From the NCBI GenBank assembly GCA_023481175.1, contig JAMCWM010000019.1:1-33357 (forward strand): a stretch of DNA of 33,357 bases, given 5' to 3'. The stretch comes from Nitrospirota bacterium. Lineage in GTDB: Bacteria > Nitrospirota > Leptospirillia > Leptospirillales > Leptospirillaceae. Shown piece by piece: positions 13,969 to 23,241 of the stretch. The notes under the pieces are model-generated. The model ran no database searches. It saw nothing but the letters and a program-made list of their open reading frames with translations, and was not told the origin of the DNA. Position 1 is the first letter of the stretch; every line of letters starts with the position of its first letter. The translations under genes and the position numbers were made by a program.

Positions 13969-15540
13969 TCAGTGTTGGGGCCTGAAAGGAACCCGACGGA
14001 GTCCGATCAGCCAGTAGAGATAAAAGATCCGGGCCGGTCTCCCCCGGCGGAGAATGACCAGGGGAGACAGGGGAATGACCCGGTCAAAGGTCCCGCGCGG
14101 ATAATAGACGGAGGGATCCACCCGGTATTTGTCCGTCGAGACAAAAAGGCCGTTTGATCCGATCATGCGGTGGGGATCGGTCCAGAAGTCGAACTGGGTC
14201 AGGCCGTGGGACAGACATATTGTATGGTAAGGACGGCCCAGATAAAAGGCCAGTTCGTCGGCGGTGTTGAAGTGTTGGGCGGCAAAGAAGAAAGGAGTTG
14301 TGATCAACTCCGGATGGCGGGCCATCTCGGCCCGGATCGTCCCGGCAAGCCTCCGGAAGCCGAACAGGTCGTTGGTGATGTCGACCCAGAGAGGAAGGCG
14401 GGCCGGAAGAACAATCGGCCGGAAGAAGAGCTGGAAGGTCACCAGAAGCGACAGGAGGATGCCGAGCCAGGCCCCGCGGACGACCCAGACCGGAGCGCGC
14501 GATTCCGGCCGGTTCCCCGCGATGAGCCCGAGAAGGGGAAGGGCCGCCAAGTACCCCATGGCCGGCCAGTGGGGAAGGATCGGATGGAAAAGCCCGATCA
14601 GGTTGAAAAAGAGGAGAGGAAAGAGCGAAAACCACAAAAGAAAGGAGACCTTGAGGGAAGAGACCGGCAGATGAAGGATCGAGCTCCCCTTCCGGGAAAG
14701 ACTCCAGAGAGCGCCCACGATCACGAAAAAGAGAATTGGCGAGACATAGCCGATTTGTCCGAAGACCATCTGGTAGAAGGGCACCCAGCCAAAGTGGAAT
14801 CCTCCCCCCAGGCCGTGGGTCGCCTGAAAGAGAAAGGAGGCCCCTCCGTTCTGGAGGTTCCAGAGAAAGAGCGGAGCGGCGACAAGGAATCCCAGGAGAA
14901 GGGCCAGGTAGGGAGCCGGAGTCCGGAGGAGGAAGCGGAGCTCCGGCGTGGAGAGAAGGAAAAAAAAGGTGGCCGGGGCCAGGAGGATGCCGTTGTATTT
15001 GGACAAAAGCGCAAGTCCGAGGAGAGATCCCAGAAGAATCCAGCCCTGGATCCGCGTCCCCCTCGACAGGCGGTCATAGCGGATAAAAAGGACCAGGGCG
15101 ACAAGAAGATAGAGAAGCCAGAAAACAGACAGGGGCGCATCCGGAAGCATGAGCATCGATCCCAGATAGCCAAAAAGGGGAATGGCGTTCACCAGAAAAA
15201 GGGTCCAGAGGACAACCCGCCGACGCGGAGCGAGAAAAAGGGCGATCATCATAAGAATGGCCGACGACAGAAAGAAAAGAACGGGGGCAAAGACGCGCAC
15301 CCCGAAGGCCGTCGTTCCGAAGAGGGCCATTCCCGTGCGAATGAGGAGCGCCACCATCAGGGGGTGGTCGAAGTAGCTCAAGGCGGGATGGACCGCATAC
15401 ATGAAGTAGTGGGCTTCGTCGTTTCCCAGGTCGAACCGGCCGATCAGCAGAAGGCGAAAGAGCGTCGGCAAAAGGAGGATTCCCGATATCAGGAGGAGAA
15501 ATGTCCCGGCCTTCCTCCCCCTGTCCCGTATCCTGCTCAT
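13969..15540 (-). CDS. GT39 / ArnT-like membrane glycosyltransferase (2)
   Basis: This second GT-C enzyme of 523 residues is related to the one at 10378-11910 but is clearly a different paralogue. After the first helix it carries GNDEAHYFMYAVHPALSYFD and HPLMVALLIRTGMALFGT. It then has many membrane segments (for example ILMMIALFLAP and LLSKYNGILLAPATFFFLL). It ends in a soluble tail with LAFYLGRPYHTICLSHGL and FDFWTDPHRMIGSNGLF. It would transfer a sugar from a polyprenyl carrier outside the inner membrane. Its ATG overlaps the PAP2 stop as ATGA, and the next gene follows after 2 nt. Two paralogues in one operon suggest two acceptor or donor specificities. Confidence 0.88.
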   Translation of the reverse strand: MSRIRDRGRKAGTFLLLISGILLLPTLFRLLLIGRFDLGNDEAHYFMYAVHPALSYFDHPLMVALLIRTGMALFGTTAFGVRVFAPVLFFLSSAILMMIALFLAPRRRVVLWTLFLVNAIPLFGYLGSMLMLPDAPLSVFWLLYLLVALVLFIRYDRLSRGTRIQGWILLGSLLGLALLSKYNGILLAPATFFFLLSTPELRFLLRTPAPYLALLLGFLVAAPLFLWNLQNGGASFLFQATHGLGGGFHFGWVPFYQMVFGQIGYVSPILFFVIVGALWSLSRKGSSILHLPVSSLKVSFLLWFSLFPLLFFNLIGLFHPILPHWPAMGYLAALPLLGLIAGNRPESRAPVWVVRGAWLGILLSLLVTFQLFFRPIVLPARLPLWVDITNDLFGFRRLAGTIRAEMARHPELITTPFFFAAQHFNTADELAFYLGRPYHTICLSHGLTQFDFWTDPHRMIGSNGLFVSTDKYRVDPSVYYPRGTFDRVIPLSPLVILRRGRPARIFYLYWLIGLRRVPFRPQH

Positions 15541-16106
15541 CTTTTTTCATCCGTCCGATGCCGAATCCGCGCCATGACCGGAATCCGCTCCAGAAGGCGA
15601 ACCACCCCCCACCCCACGAAAACTCCGATCCCTGCCCCTCCCAGAACATCGAAGGGATAGTGGACCCCCAGATAGATCCGGGAATACCCCACAAGAGAGG
15701 CGAAAAGATAGGCCCAGGGGGCGGCCCGGGGATAGACGAGGGAGACGATCGTCGCCTCGCAGAAGATGTTGACGGCATGGCTCGACGGGAAGGACCAGGA
15801 GTCGGAGCATCCCAGGGGAAGATGGGCCGGAAGCTCCCCGTGACAGGGACGGGGGCGATGGAAGATCCCCTTGATCACCTGGCTTGCGAGGGGATCGGAA
15901 ATGGCGACGCCGATCCCTGCCGAAAGGACGAGAAAGCGTCCGCGGCCTCCGCCCCAGAGGATCAGAAAAAAAGCCGCGACCCCGATGGCCAGAAAAAAGT
16001 TTTCCGGGCGGGTCACAAAGATCATGACCCGCGTCAGGGCCTCCGGATGAGGGGCGTACAGGATCCGGTGGTAGAGGGAGAGATCGAGGGTGGCGATTGT
16101 GGTCAT
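15537..16106 (-). CDS. PAP2-family membrane phosphatase
   Basis: This 189-residue membrane protein has the three acid-phosphatase motifs: [10 protein letters not shown] (K-x6-RP, about residues 79-88), [11 protein letters not shown] (PSSH, about 104-114) and [16 protein letters not shown] (SRxxxxxHxxxD, about 141-156). Such enzymes dephosphorylate undecaprenyl diphosphate (UppP/BcrC type) or lipid A phosphates. Placed between cysE and a GT39 gene, it could recycle the polyprenyl carrier released by the neighbouring transferases. It overlaps both neighbours by 4 nt. Substrate choice between carrier lipid and lipid A cannot be made from the sequence. Confidence 0.9.
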   Translation of the reverse strand: MTTIATLDLSLYHRILYAPHPEALTRVMIFVTRPENFFLAIGVAAFFLILWGGGRGRFLVLSAGIGVAISDPLASQVIKGIFHRPRPCHGELPAHLPLGCSDSWSFPSSHAVNIFCEATIVSLVYPRAAPWAYLFASLVGYSRIYLGVHYPFDVLGGAGIGVFVGWGVVRLLERIPVMARIRHRTDEKR

Positions 16107-16831
16107 GCGGAAGGGGGATCCCCGGGAGAGGCCCCTTTGAGCCGGGCCATCTCCCGGGAGAGGAGGGCGACGGCCTGTTCAAGCTGCTCGAGGCGTTCCT
16201 GGGTCGGGTCGGGCATGTCCTGGTGGTTCAAGGTCCACTCGGGGTACCCCGTCTCCTTGGTCCGGACGACGCGGCCCGGGATTCCGACGACGGTAGAATG
16301 GGGAGGGATCGAGCGAAGGACGACGGCGTTCGATCCTACCCGAACCCCTTCCCCGATCGTCACGTTCCCCAGGATCTTGGCCCCGGCTCCCACGAGAACA
16401 TGGTCCCCCAGAGTCGGATGGCGCTTCTGCCCCCGGTCTTTTCCCGTTCCCCCCAGACTCACACCCTGGTAGAGGGTCACATCGCTTCCGATGACGGTCG
16501 TCTCGCCGATCACCACCCCCATCCCGTGGTCGATGAAGAAGCCCGGGCCGATCCGGGCGGCAGGATGGATTTCGACTCCCGTCAAAAAGCGTGCGAAAAG
16601 AGCGATGATCCGGGCCAGGAGCGTCAGGCGCCATCGGTAGAGGCGGTGTGCGATGCGATGGAGAACGACGGCGTGGTAGCCGGGATAGGTCAGGAGCACG
16701 GCCAGGGTCGACCGCGCGGCCGGATCCCGTTCGAAGATCACGCGAAAATCCCGGACGAGGATCTGGCGGAGGGAGGTCTCCCGGCCCTCCGCCACCTTGA
16801 GCTTCTCCCTGCGCGCCTCCGCCAGGCTCAT
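16103..16831 (-). CDS. cysE: Serine O-acetyltransferase
   Basis: CysE forms O-acetylserine from serine and acetyl-CoA, the entry to cysteine synthesis. The N-terminal helical part has [19 protein letters not shown]. The left-handed beta-helix follows with [60 protein letters not shown] and [20 protein letters not shown]. The catalytic His of the IDHGMG loop and of HPTLGDH is present. The frame is open to 16867, but ATG 16831 overlaps the ispF stop as ATGA and gives 242 residues, the size of the short CysE type. The ispD-ispF-cysE neighbourhood recalls the arrangement in Bacillus. Confidence 0.94.
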   Translation of the reverse strand: MSLAEARREKLKVAEGRETSLRQILVRDFRVIFERDPAARSTLAVLLTYPGYHAVVLHRIAHRLYRWRLTLLARIIALFARFLTGVEIHPAARIGPGFFIDHGMGVVIGETTVIGSDVTLYQGVSLGGTGKDRGQKRHPTLGDHVLVGAGAKILGNVTIGEGVRVGSNAVVLRSIPPHSTVVGIPGRVVRTKETGYPEWTLNHQDMPDPTQERLEQLEQAVALLSREMARLKGASPGDPPSA

Positions 16832-17316
16832 CTCCCCTCCGTCTTTCTGACAGTGGCCACGGCCCAAACGGCGATTCCCTCTTCCCGTCCGGTGAATCCC
16901 ATCCGCTCCGTCGTGGTGGCCTTGATCGAAATGTCCGAGGGATCAAGTCCCATGCAGGAGGAAAGTTCGGCCACCATGGCCGGGACATGGGGGGAAATCT
17001 TCGGACGTTCCGCCAGAATGGTCACATCGACCTGGTGGGGGGAAAATCCCTTCGCGCGGACAAGTCCGGTGACCTCCCGGAGGAAGAACCGGCTGTCCTT
17101 CCCCCGGTAGCGGGGATCGGAAGGAGGAAAATGGCGACCGATGTCTCCCAAAGCCAGGGTTCCCAGAAGGGCATCGCAGAGGGCGTGGATCACCGCGTCG
17201 GCATCGGAGTGGCCCTCCAATCCGCGGTCATGGGGGATCTTGACCCCCCCCAGCACAAGATCCCGTCCTTCTTTGAAAGGGTGAACATCGACCCCTTGCC
17301 CGACCCGTATCGTCAT
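16828..17316 (-). CDS. ispF: 2-C-methyl-D-erythritol 2,4-cyclodiphosphate synthase
   Basis: IspF closes the cyclodiphosphate in the MEP pathway to isoprenoids. At 162 residues it has the full family pattern: the zinc-binding [12 protein letters not shown] with D and H near residues 10-12, [20 protein letters not shown] (about 29-48), [12 protein letters not shown] and [20 protein letters not shown] near the end. The gene starts 30 nt after ispD and overlaps cysE by 4 nt. It is a separate gene rather than an ispDF fusion. Confidence 0.96.
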   Translation of the reverse strand: MTIRVGQGVDVHPFKEGRDLVLGGVKIPHDRGLEGHSDADAVIHALCDALLGTLALGDIGRHFPPSDPRYRGKDSRFFLREVTGLVRAKGFSPHQVDVTILAERPKISPHVPAMVAELSSCMGLDPSDISIKATTTERMGFTGREEGIAVWAVATVRKTEGR

Positions 17317-17346
17317 CGTTCCTGTGCTCCTCGGATGAAGGCCCGC

Positions 17347-18033
17347 TCAGAGGGAGAGATCCTCGGGGCGCGTGATTTTCCGGTTCCGGTTCGACCCTTC
17401 GACCAGAACGAAGGGGATCCCGGCCCAGAGGAAAAGACTGGCCTCGTCGGTAAATTCTCGGTCTTCCTGCTGGGCCCGGTCAAGTGCGGCCAGAAAAAGG
17501 GCCAGAGGGGCCCCCTGGGGAGTCTGGGCCGCCACGATCGATTCCCGTGCGACGATCTCCCGCACCTCGACGTCCTTCTCCTCGCCCGAGACCCTCCAAA
17601 GGGTATCGGAGACCGGGACTCCGACGCCGACGGCCTTCCCGCCCTCCATCGACCGGATGGTGCGGTCGAGGATCTCCGGAGAGAGGAAGGGGCGGGCGGC
17701 GTCATGAACCAGGACACCCGAAATCCCGGATACTCCCGAGATCAGGCGGACTCCCTTCTCCACCGTGTCCTGACGGCGCCGGCCCCCCGGAAAGACGGCC
17801 AGACGGCCGGAAAAGACGTCTCCGGGAAAAAGGTCCATGAGAAATTTCCCGACCTCAGCCGCATAGTCTTCCGGCATGCCGATCCGGATCGCCGACACCT
17901 TCGGGTGCTCGAGAAAGGGCCGGAGAGCCTGCAGGTAGATCGGAGTCCCGCCGATCTCGATGAACTGTTTCGGAAGAGCTCCTCCCATCCGGACACCGCG
18001 GCCTCCGGCCGCGAGAACGATTCCGACGCTCAT
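17347..18033 (-). CDS. ispD: 2-C-methyl-D-erythritol 4-phosphate cytidylyltransferase
   Basis: IspD makes CDP-methylerythritol in the MEP pathway. At 228 residues it opens with VGIVLAAGGRGVRMGGALPK, the nucleotide-binding loop with its Arg and Lys. It also has GGRRRQDTVEKGVRLI (about 83-98), VLVHDAARPFLSP (about 106-118), ESIVAAQTPQGA and FTDEASLFLWAG. The ATG at 18033 overlaps the stop of the PIN-TRAM gene by 4 nt, and ispF follows after 30 nt. Together with ispF it supplies precursors for the polyprenyl carrier used by envelope genes in the same run. Confidence 0.96.
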   Translation of the reverse strand: MSVGIVLAAGGRGVRMGGALPKQFIEIGGTPIYLQALRPFLEHPKVSAIRIGMPEDYAAEVGKFLMDLFPGDVFSGRLAVFPGGRRRQDTVEKGVRLISGVSGISGVLVHDAARPFLSPEILDRTIRSMEGGKAVGVGVPVSDTLWRVSGEEKDVEVREIVARESIVAAQTPQGAPLALFLAALDRAQQEDREFTDEASLFLWAGIPFVLVEGSNRNRKITRPEDLSL

Positions 18034-19067
18034 TCCGGCCGCTCCCCCTTCAGGGACGTCTCCGGAGTCTCGGGCTCCTTCATTTTTCCGAATATCATCC
18101 GTCCCGCCGAGGTCTGGAGGACGCTTGTCACGATGACCTCGATATTCTTCCCGATATACCGGCGGCTGTTGTCGACCACGATCATCGTGCCGTCCTCGAG
18201 GTAGGCGACGGCCTGCCCGGCCTCCTTCCCCTCCTTGATCAGATAGACCCGCATCACCTCGCCCGGAAGGACGACCGGTTTCACGGCATTGGCCAAGTCG
18301 TTGATGTTCAGGACCCGGACCCCCTGAAGCTCCGCCACCTTGTTGAGATTGAGGTCATTGGTGATGACGACGGCCTTCATGCGCCGCCCCAGGGCCACAA
18401 GCTTGGCGTCCACCTCCCGGATATGGGGAAAGTCGTCGTCGATGATCTGGATCTTGAGGCCGGGCATCGTCCGCATCCTCTGGAGGACATCCAGGCCCCG
18501 GCGGCCCCGTCCCCGCTTCAGGCTGTCGGGAGAATCGGCGATGTACTGGAGTTCGTGGATGACGAACTGAGGAATGATGAAAACTCCTTCGGCGAATCCC
18601 GTGGCGGCGATGTCGGCGATCCGCCCATCGATAATCACGCTGGTGTCGAGGAGTTTCGGGGGAACGGCGCGGTAGCCTTCAAGCCAGAAGGAGAGAAAGG
18701 ATCCCGCATAATGGAACTCCCGTCCGGCGCGGATGCCCACGATCAGACCGAAGTAGCCCATGATGAGCCCGATGAAGACATCGAGCGGGGCCGTCTGTTC
18801 GAGGGTCATGTGGAAGAGGGAGCCGGTCGAGTAGGTCAGGAGTCCTGCGGCGATGAGCCCCCCGTAGAGTCCGATGAGCCCTCCCAGGACAATCCGGAGC
18901 TGGACCCTCCGGAAGAGGTACTGCACCAGAATGGCCGAACCCCCGATCGCCATGCCGATGCCCAGCCCGACCGGCCAGGGATCGCTCCTGATCCCGGAAA
19001 AGACATAGATGCCGGCGGTGGCGGTCACCACCAGAAAGAGCATCTGGGTTAGGGTTGAGCGGTTCAT
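18030..19067 (-). CDS. PIN-TRAM membrane protein (YacL-like)
   Basis: This 345-residue protein has about four N-terminal membrane helices (for example MLFLVVTATAGIYVF, LGIGMAIGGSAILVQYLF, IVLGGLIGLYGGLIAAGLL and VFIGLIMGYFGLIVGI). A PIN nuclease domain follows (LLDTSVIIDGRIADIAATGF at about 140-160, VVITNDLNLNKVAEL), and then a C-terminal TRAM domain (GQAVAYLEDGTMIVVDN). Homologues such as Bacillus YacL lie directly upstream of ispD; their RNA target is not settled. Here too it precedes ispD, with a 4-nt overlap, so the ancient neighbourhood is preserved. The gene begins 24 nt after the O-antigen ligase gene. Confidence 0.9.
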   Translation of the reverse strand: MNRSTLTQMLFLVVTATAGIYVFSGIRSDPWPVGLGIGMAIGGSAILVQYLFRRVQLRIVLGGLIGLYGGLIAAGLLTYSTGSLFHMTLEQTAPLDVFIGLIMGYFGLIVGIRAGREFHYAGSFLSFWLEGYRAVPPKLLDTSVIIDGRIADIAATGFAEGVFIIPQFVIHELQYIADSPDSLKRGRGRRGLDVLQRMRTMPGLKIQIIDDDFPHIREVDAKLVALGRRMKAVVITNDLNLNKVAELQGVRVLNINDLANAVKPVVLPGEVMRVYLIKEGKEAGQAVAYLEDGTMIVVDNSRRYIGKNIEVIVTSVLQTSAGRMIFGKMKEPETPETSLKGERPE

Positions 19068-19091
19068 CGAAAGGGCGGCTCCTTCCTGGAT

Positions 19092-20342
19092 TTATCGCAG
19101 ATGACGCTGTTCAAGGACCGGAACGGAGTGGGAAAGCCCCCGGGCGGGGCGGTCAAGCCTTCCGACCTCGTCTTCCATGACCAGGACCAGGGCCATGATC
19201 ATCATGAAGAGGAGAGAAAAAGAGCCTCCCCAGAGAGGATGGGCCAACCCGGCCAGAAGAAGGTTCAGGACGAAGGCCACCGTCATCCCCTTCAGAAATC
19301 GGACGGTCGGGGAGCAGGCCTTCTCCCTGAGAACCCGGGCCACCCAGACCGCCAGGATCAGGGAAAAGAAGAGGACGCCCAGAAGGCCGTATTCCCCCAG
19401 AAGATTGAAGAAGAGATTGTGGCCGTGGGAGGCATAATCCGGGAGCCCGTAGAGCTTGTGGATGTTCGCCATATGGAAGGTGTCCGGGCCGACCCCCAGG
19501 ACGGGGTGGTCATGAAAGATCCGGATCGCCCCCTTCCATGTCTCGTACCGGCTCACGAAGGAGCCGTCCCGGGTCGGATGCAGGACGGAAGCCATTTCCC
19601 ACCGCAGATGGGGCGAGAGCCAGAAGGCCCCTCCCGCAAGGGCCATGGCAGACCCCAGGGCGGCCAGGGCCTTCCACTTTCGCGTGAGGACCAGGAGGGC
19701 GACCGAGGCCACGGGAAGGGAGACGAGGAAGGAGCGGCTGTGGCAAAGGACGAGAAATCCTCCGGTCATGATGAGAACCGGGCTCACGAACTTCCACGAG
19801 ATTCCCGCCTCCCGCCCCAGGATCCCTCCTCCCAGAAACAGGAGAAAGGCCATGGAAAGGAATTGGGCGGAAGAGTTCTTGTCTCCGAGATTCATCATTT
19901 CCATGTTCGGGTCTGCCAGGACGGCCATCTTGTAGAGTCCCACGAGGCCTCCGGCCAGAATTCCGCCTGCCAGGGCCCAGAGGGCGATCCGGAGAGTGCG
20001 CATCCGGTCGAAGAAGAGGAGGAAGGCCCCGGAAAAGACGCCCCAGGCCATCAGGGTCTCAAGGTCCCCCCAGAACCCCCGCAAGGCCTGGAATCGATTG
20101 ATGGAATGGAGCGCGGAAAGGAGGGACCCCAGGGAAAAAAGAAGAACCGGAAGGCCCAGGACGACCATCCTCCCTGCCATGGAGAAGGCATCTTCGGAAA
20201 GACGCAGGAGGATCAGGAGAAAGGAGAGGACAAGGGAGATTTCCTTGATCGCCTCCGAAAAGGGAAGATCAAATACGAAAACGAAAAAAACGGCAAAAAA
20301 AATCCGTTCGTCCGCCAGTTTGTGCAAAAAGTCCCTGCCCAA
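19092..20342 (-). CDS. O-antigen ligase / polymerase family membrane protein
   Basis: This 416-residue polytopic protein has about ten to twelve hydrophobic segments and the Wzy_C/WaaL-type loop. The key blocks are SRYETWKGAIRIFHDHPVLG and VGPDTFHMANIHKLYG, then ASHGHNLFFNLLGEYGLLGV near residue 310-330, with the conserved His. Proteins of this family ligate O-antigen to lipid A-core or polymerise it in the periplasm; the two cannot be told apart here. The start is TTG 20342 with a strong AAGGAG 5 nt upstream, lying 9 nt after the patatin stop. Heptosyltransferases elsewhere in the window make a ligase role plausible. Confidence 0.85.
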   Translation of the reverse strand: MGRDFLHKLADERIFFAVFFVFVFDLPFSEAIKEISLVLSFLLILLRLSEDAFSMAGRMVVLGLPVLLFSLGSLLSALHSINRFQALRGFWGDLETLMAWGVFSGAFLLFFDRMRTLRIALWALAGGILAGGLVGLYKMAVLADPNMEMMNLGDKNSSAQFLSMAFLLFLGGGILGREAGISWKFVSPVLIMTGGFLVLCHSRSFLVSLPVASVALLVLTRKWKALAALGSAMALAGGAFWLSPHLRWEMASVLHPTRDGSFVSRYETWKGAIRIFHDHPVLGVGPDTFHMANIHKLYGLPDYASHGHNLFFNLLGEYGLLGVLFFSLILAVWVARVLREKACSPTVRFLKGMTVAFVLNLLLAGLAHPLWGGSFSLLFMMIMALVLVMEDEVGRLDRPARGLSHSVPVLEQRHLR

Positions 20343-20351
20343 CGATGCTCC

Positions 20352-21224
20352 TTATATCCGTTGATCCGCCCGTCCTGCCCCGGTCCGGTGGGGATCTGCC
20401 TCCCGGTCGCCGTAGATCGCCTCCCGGATGTCTCTTCGGTCGAAAAACGCCTTCCCTTCATGATATCCCAATGCATAGATTTTTTCTATGGAGGAAAGGG
20501 AGAAAAGCGGATAATCCCCTCCGGGGAGGGGAAGGGTGAAATCCGCAAAGGTCCGTTCAAGGAGAGAGGCCCGGGCGATCGAAAGCCAGAGGGGTTCGAT
20601 GGCCATCGAAATCCAGTTTTCCCGAAGCGGTCTTCGGCTCTTCCCCCCTTCCCCGGCAAGGGAGACGGGGCCACGGGGCGAGCGCGCGTTCACGTCGACC
20701 GCGATCAGGAGATCTTCGGGAAAGGCACGCCTGGCGGCCATCGCCGGGAGAATGGAGAGAACCCCTCCGTCAAGATAGTCGGCCCCGTTTCTCCTGACCG
20801 GAGTGAAGAGAGGCGGAAGGGCGCAGCTCGCCGCAACCGCTTCCGCCAGATCCCCCGAACCCAGAAGTTCGAGCGTGCGGTCCGTCCAGTTCGTCGTCGC
20901 GGCCAGCAGGGGAACGGGAAGCTCCTCGAAGGCTGTCTTTCCCAGGGCCTCTCCGATCAGGCTTGCGAGGTGGGCGCTCGAAAAGATTCCCCGCCTTGAA
21001 AAGGCGAACCGCAGGATCCGTCCGTACCCCGTCTTCCTGACCCGCTCCCAGGGACCCGCTGTGGTACAATCCCACGAAGTGTAGAGTGCCCCCATCAGGG
21101 CCCCGGCACTCGTTCCGACGATCGCCTTCGGATGAAGGCCCGTGTTCTCCATCGCCGCCAGAAATCCCAGGTGGGCGGCTCCCCGGGCGGCTCCCCCCGA
21201 AAGAACGAGCACCGGCTGTCTCAT
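20352..21224 (-). CDS. Patatin-like phospholipase (RssA/YchK-like)
   Basis: This 290-residue patatin domain has a Ser-Asp dyad. The oxyanion loop is LVLSGGAARGAAHLGFL (residues 6-22). The nucleophile elbow is IVGTSAGALMGAL (about 35-47) with Ser in GTSAG, and the catalytic Asp lies in GADYLDGGVLSILPA (about 147-161). No signal peptide is seen, so it probably acts on membrane phospholipids from the cytoplasm. Its ATG at 21224 has AGGAGAG just upstream. It is the first gene of the long leftward run and is divergent from bioA, with a 60-bp gap that must hold both promoters. Confidence 0.92.
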   Translation of the reverse strand: MRQPVLVLSGGAARGAAHLGFLAAMENTGLHPKAIVGTSAGALMGALYTSWDCTTAGPWERVRKTGYGRILRFAFSRRGIFSSAHLASLIGEALGKTAFEELPVPLLAATTNWTDRTLELLGSGDLAEAVAASCALPPLFTPVRRNGADYLDGGVLSILPAMAARRAFPEDLLIAVDVNARSPRGPVSLAGEGGKSRRPLRENWISMAIEPLWLSIARASLLERTFADFTLPLPGGDYPLFSLSSIEKIYALGYHEGKAFFDRRDIREAIYGDREADPHRTGAGRADQRI

Positions 21225-21284
21225 GGCAATCTCTCCTCATCCGTCTTCAGGAGGAGACCTCCGACCAGAAAGGTTTTATCGCCC

Positions 21285-22670
21285 ATGTTCCCCGATTCTC
21301 CTGCACAACGCCATGAGGACCTCGTCCGTAGGGATCGGAGCGTCCTTTGGCATCCCTTCGCCAACCTCGCCCTCTGGGAGCGGGAGGATCCCCCCGTCGT
21401 CGCCTCGGGGGAAGGGGTCTGGCTGACCGATGTTGACGGCCACCGGATGCTCGACGCAACCGCCTCCCTCTGGGTCAATCTCCTGGGGCACCGCCATCCG
21501 GCCCTCGACCGCGCCCTCTCCTCGCAGGCCGGACAGATCGCCCATTCCACCTTTCTCGGAGCCACCCACGAAGGGGCGATCCGGCTTGCCGAACGGCTTT
21601 CCGCCCTCGCCCCGGCGGGACTCACCCGCGTCTTCTATTCCGACAACGGATCGACCGCGGTGGAGATTGCCATGAAGCTCGCCTTTCTCTTCCAGCGGCA
21701 CCGACGGATCCGGCAGGGACGGAGGGTTCCGGCGACCTTTTTCTCCCTGGAGCGTGGCTACCACGGAGATACACTGGGAACGGTGGGCGCCGGCGGGATC
21801 GACCGGTTCCACCAGATCTTCGGTCCCCTGGTCCGTCCTTCCGTCACGGCCCCCGCCCCCGATTGCGCCCACTGTCCCGCAGGCCTTCTGCGGAGCACAT
21901 GCCGTCTCGAATGCGCCGCGATGGCCGAAAACCTCCTCGAAGCCCATCGGGAGGATCTGGTGGCGGTCCTGGTCGAACCTCTTCTCCAGGCGGCCGGAGG
22001 CATGATCGTCTGGCCCGCCGGGTATCTGGCCCGTCTGGCCCGGGCCTGCCGGAACCTCGAGATCCCCCTGATCGCCGACGAGGTGGCGACCGGGTTCGGG
22101 AGGACGGGAACCCTGTTCGCCTGCGAACAGGAAGGCGTCTCCCCGGACTTCATGGCCGTCGGCAAGGCCCTGACGGGCGGCTACCTGCCCCTTGCCGCCA
22201 CCCTCGTGCGGGAGAGCGTCTACGAAGCCGTCCGGGAAGATCCCGGGACGTTTTACCATGGCCACAGCTATACCGCCAACCCCCTGGCCTGCCGGGTCGC
22301 CCTGACGACCCTCGACTGCCTCGAGGCGGAGGATCTCCTGGCCGCCATCCCGGAGAAACGGGAGCGGATCCGGGAGGCCTGGCGATCTCTCGACGGGGCG
22401 CCTTTCGTCGAAAACCTCCGTTTTCTCGGGCTTATTGCGGCCCTCGACCTCAGGAAGAGAGACGGAAGCGCACTCATCGACCCCGTCCCCCTCACCGTCC
22501 TCCGTGAGAAGGCCCGGAAAAAGGGACTTCTCATCCGCCCCCTCGGTTCCACTCTCTACCTGATCCCGCCCCTCTCCGTGACCCCGGAGGAGGCGGGGCT
22601 GATGGCCCGCCTCCTTGCCGACACCCTTATGGAAGGCGACCGGGACGGACTCTTCGGGCGAACTTCGTGA
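21285..22670 (+). CDS. bioA: Adenosylmethionine-8-amino-7-oxononanoate aminotransferase
   Basis: BioA makes diaminopelargonate from KAPA with SAM as amino donor, using PLP. The 461-residue protein shows DRSVLWHPFANLALWERED near the start, FYSDNGSTAVEIAMKLAF (about 125-142), ERGYHGDTLGTVGAGG, LIADEVATGFGRTGTLFACE with the PLP-binding Asp (about 263-282) and VGKALTGGYLPLAATL with the Schiff-base Lys. It ends with PLGSTLYLIPPLSVTPEEAG. The frame is open upstream to 21132, but that would run through the divergent patatin gene; ATG 21285 has AAAGG upstream and gives the normal N-terminus. No other biotin gene is in the window. The stop overlaps the next gene's GTG. Confidence 0.94.
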   Translation: MFPDSPAQRHEDLVRRDRSVLWHPFANLALWEREDPPVVASGEGVWLTDVDGHRMLDATASLWVNLLGHRHPALDRALSSQAGQIAHSTFLGATHEGAIRLAERLSALAPAGLTRVFYSDNGSTAVEIAMKLAFLFQRHRRIRQGRRVPATFFSLERGYHGDTLGTVGAGGIDRFHQIFGPLVRPSVTAPAPDCAHCPAGLLRSTCRLECAAMAENLLEAHREDLVAVLVEPLLQAAGGMIVWPAGYLARLARACRNLEIPLIADEVATGFGRTGTLFACEQEGVSPDFMAVGKALTGGYLPLAATLVRESVYEAVREDPGTFYHGHSYTANPLACRVALTTLDCLEAEDLLAAIPEKRERIREAWRSLDGAPFVENLRFLGLIAALDLRKRDGSALIDPVPLTVLREKARKKGLLIRPLGSTLYLIPPLSVTPEEAGLMARLLADTLMEGDRDGLFGRTS

Positions 22671-23203
22671 GACTTTTTCTAGCCCTGGTCCCCTCTCCCA
22701 CCTTTCGGGAAAAACTCGCCGTCTGGCAGGAAGAATTTTCCAAAAAGGCTCCCGGATGCCGTCCTGTCGCTCCGGATCGGCTCCACATGACCCTTCTGTT
22801 CAACGGAAAGGCCGGGGAGCCGGACCGGAAGAGACTCGAGGAGGCCGGCCTGAAACTGATGCGGCGGGTCGGGAAGGGGGAGATTCCCCTGCCCTCCTCC
22901 CGGATCTTCTTCGATTCCCGATCCCTCCCTGGTCTGGGAGTCCTTTCCTTCGGGCCCGATCTTTCGGACTCGCTCCTGTGGGACGATCTTCGGGAGGTTC
23001 TGGAAGAGTTCGGAGACGGGCGCCCATTTTGGCCCCACATGACCCTTTTTCGCCGATTTTCACCGGACCGAACGGAAATCCGGCCGGTTTCCGACATCCC
23101 GGATGCCGGCTTCTCGGAACTCGTTCTCTTCGAATCAATCCCGGAGGAAGCCCGTTATCTCCGTCTCAGGCAATGGCCTCCGGAATCGTCTCCCCCGACC
23201 TGA
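22667..23203 (+). CDS. thpR: RNA 2',3'-cyclic phosphodiesterase (2H family)
   Basis: This 178-residue 2H phosphoesterase of the ThpR/LigT type opens RNA 2',3'-cyclic phosphates. Both His-x-Thr motifs are present: DRLHMTLLFNG (about residues 37-47) and WPHMTLFRRFS (about 123-133). The family start RLFLALVPSPTFREKL and the end SELVLFESIPEEARYLRL also fit. The GTG at 22667 overlaps the bioA TGA as GTGA, so translation is coupled to bioA. A functional link with biotin is not expected; the pairing probably reflects genome packing. Confidence 0.9.
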   Translation: MRLFLALVPSPTFREKLAVWQEEFSKKAPGCRPVAPDRLHMTLLFNGKAGEPDRKRLEEAGLKLMRRVGKGEIPLPSSRIFFDSRSLPGLGVLSFGPDLSDSLLWDDLREVLEEFGDGRPFWPHMTLFRRFSPDRTEIRPVSDIPDAGFSELVLFESIPEEARYLRLRQWPPESSPPT

Positions 23204-23213
23204 ACCCCTGTGG

Positions 23214-23241
23214 TCCCCGGAGGGAGTTTCCCCTCCCGGGA
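23214..23241. terminator. Hairpin downstream of bioA-thpR
   Basis: An 11-bp stem with one mismatch (23214-23224 with 23231-23241) encloses a 6-nt loop just after the thpR stop. It is GC-rich and well placed for a transcription end, but no U-tract follows, so termination would need another factor. Confidence 0.4.

Noticed and set aside
14170..15660. Long plus-strand frame opposite the GT39 gene
   Set aside because: It is rich in Lys, Arg, Glu and Gly with no domain, and is the antisense shadow of a clear membrane protein gene.
19101..20999. 632-codon plus-strand frame opposite the ligase and patatin genes
   Set aside because: It spans two convincing minus-strand genes and has only low-complexity charged content.
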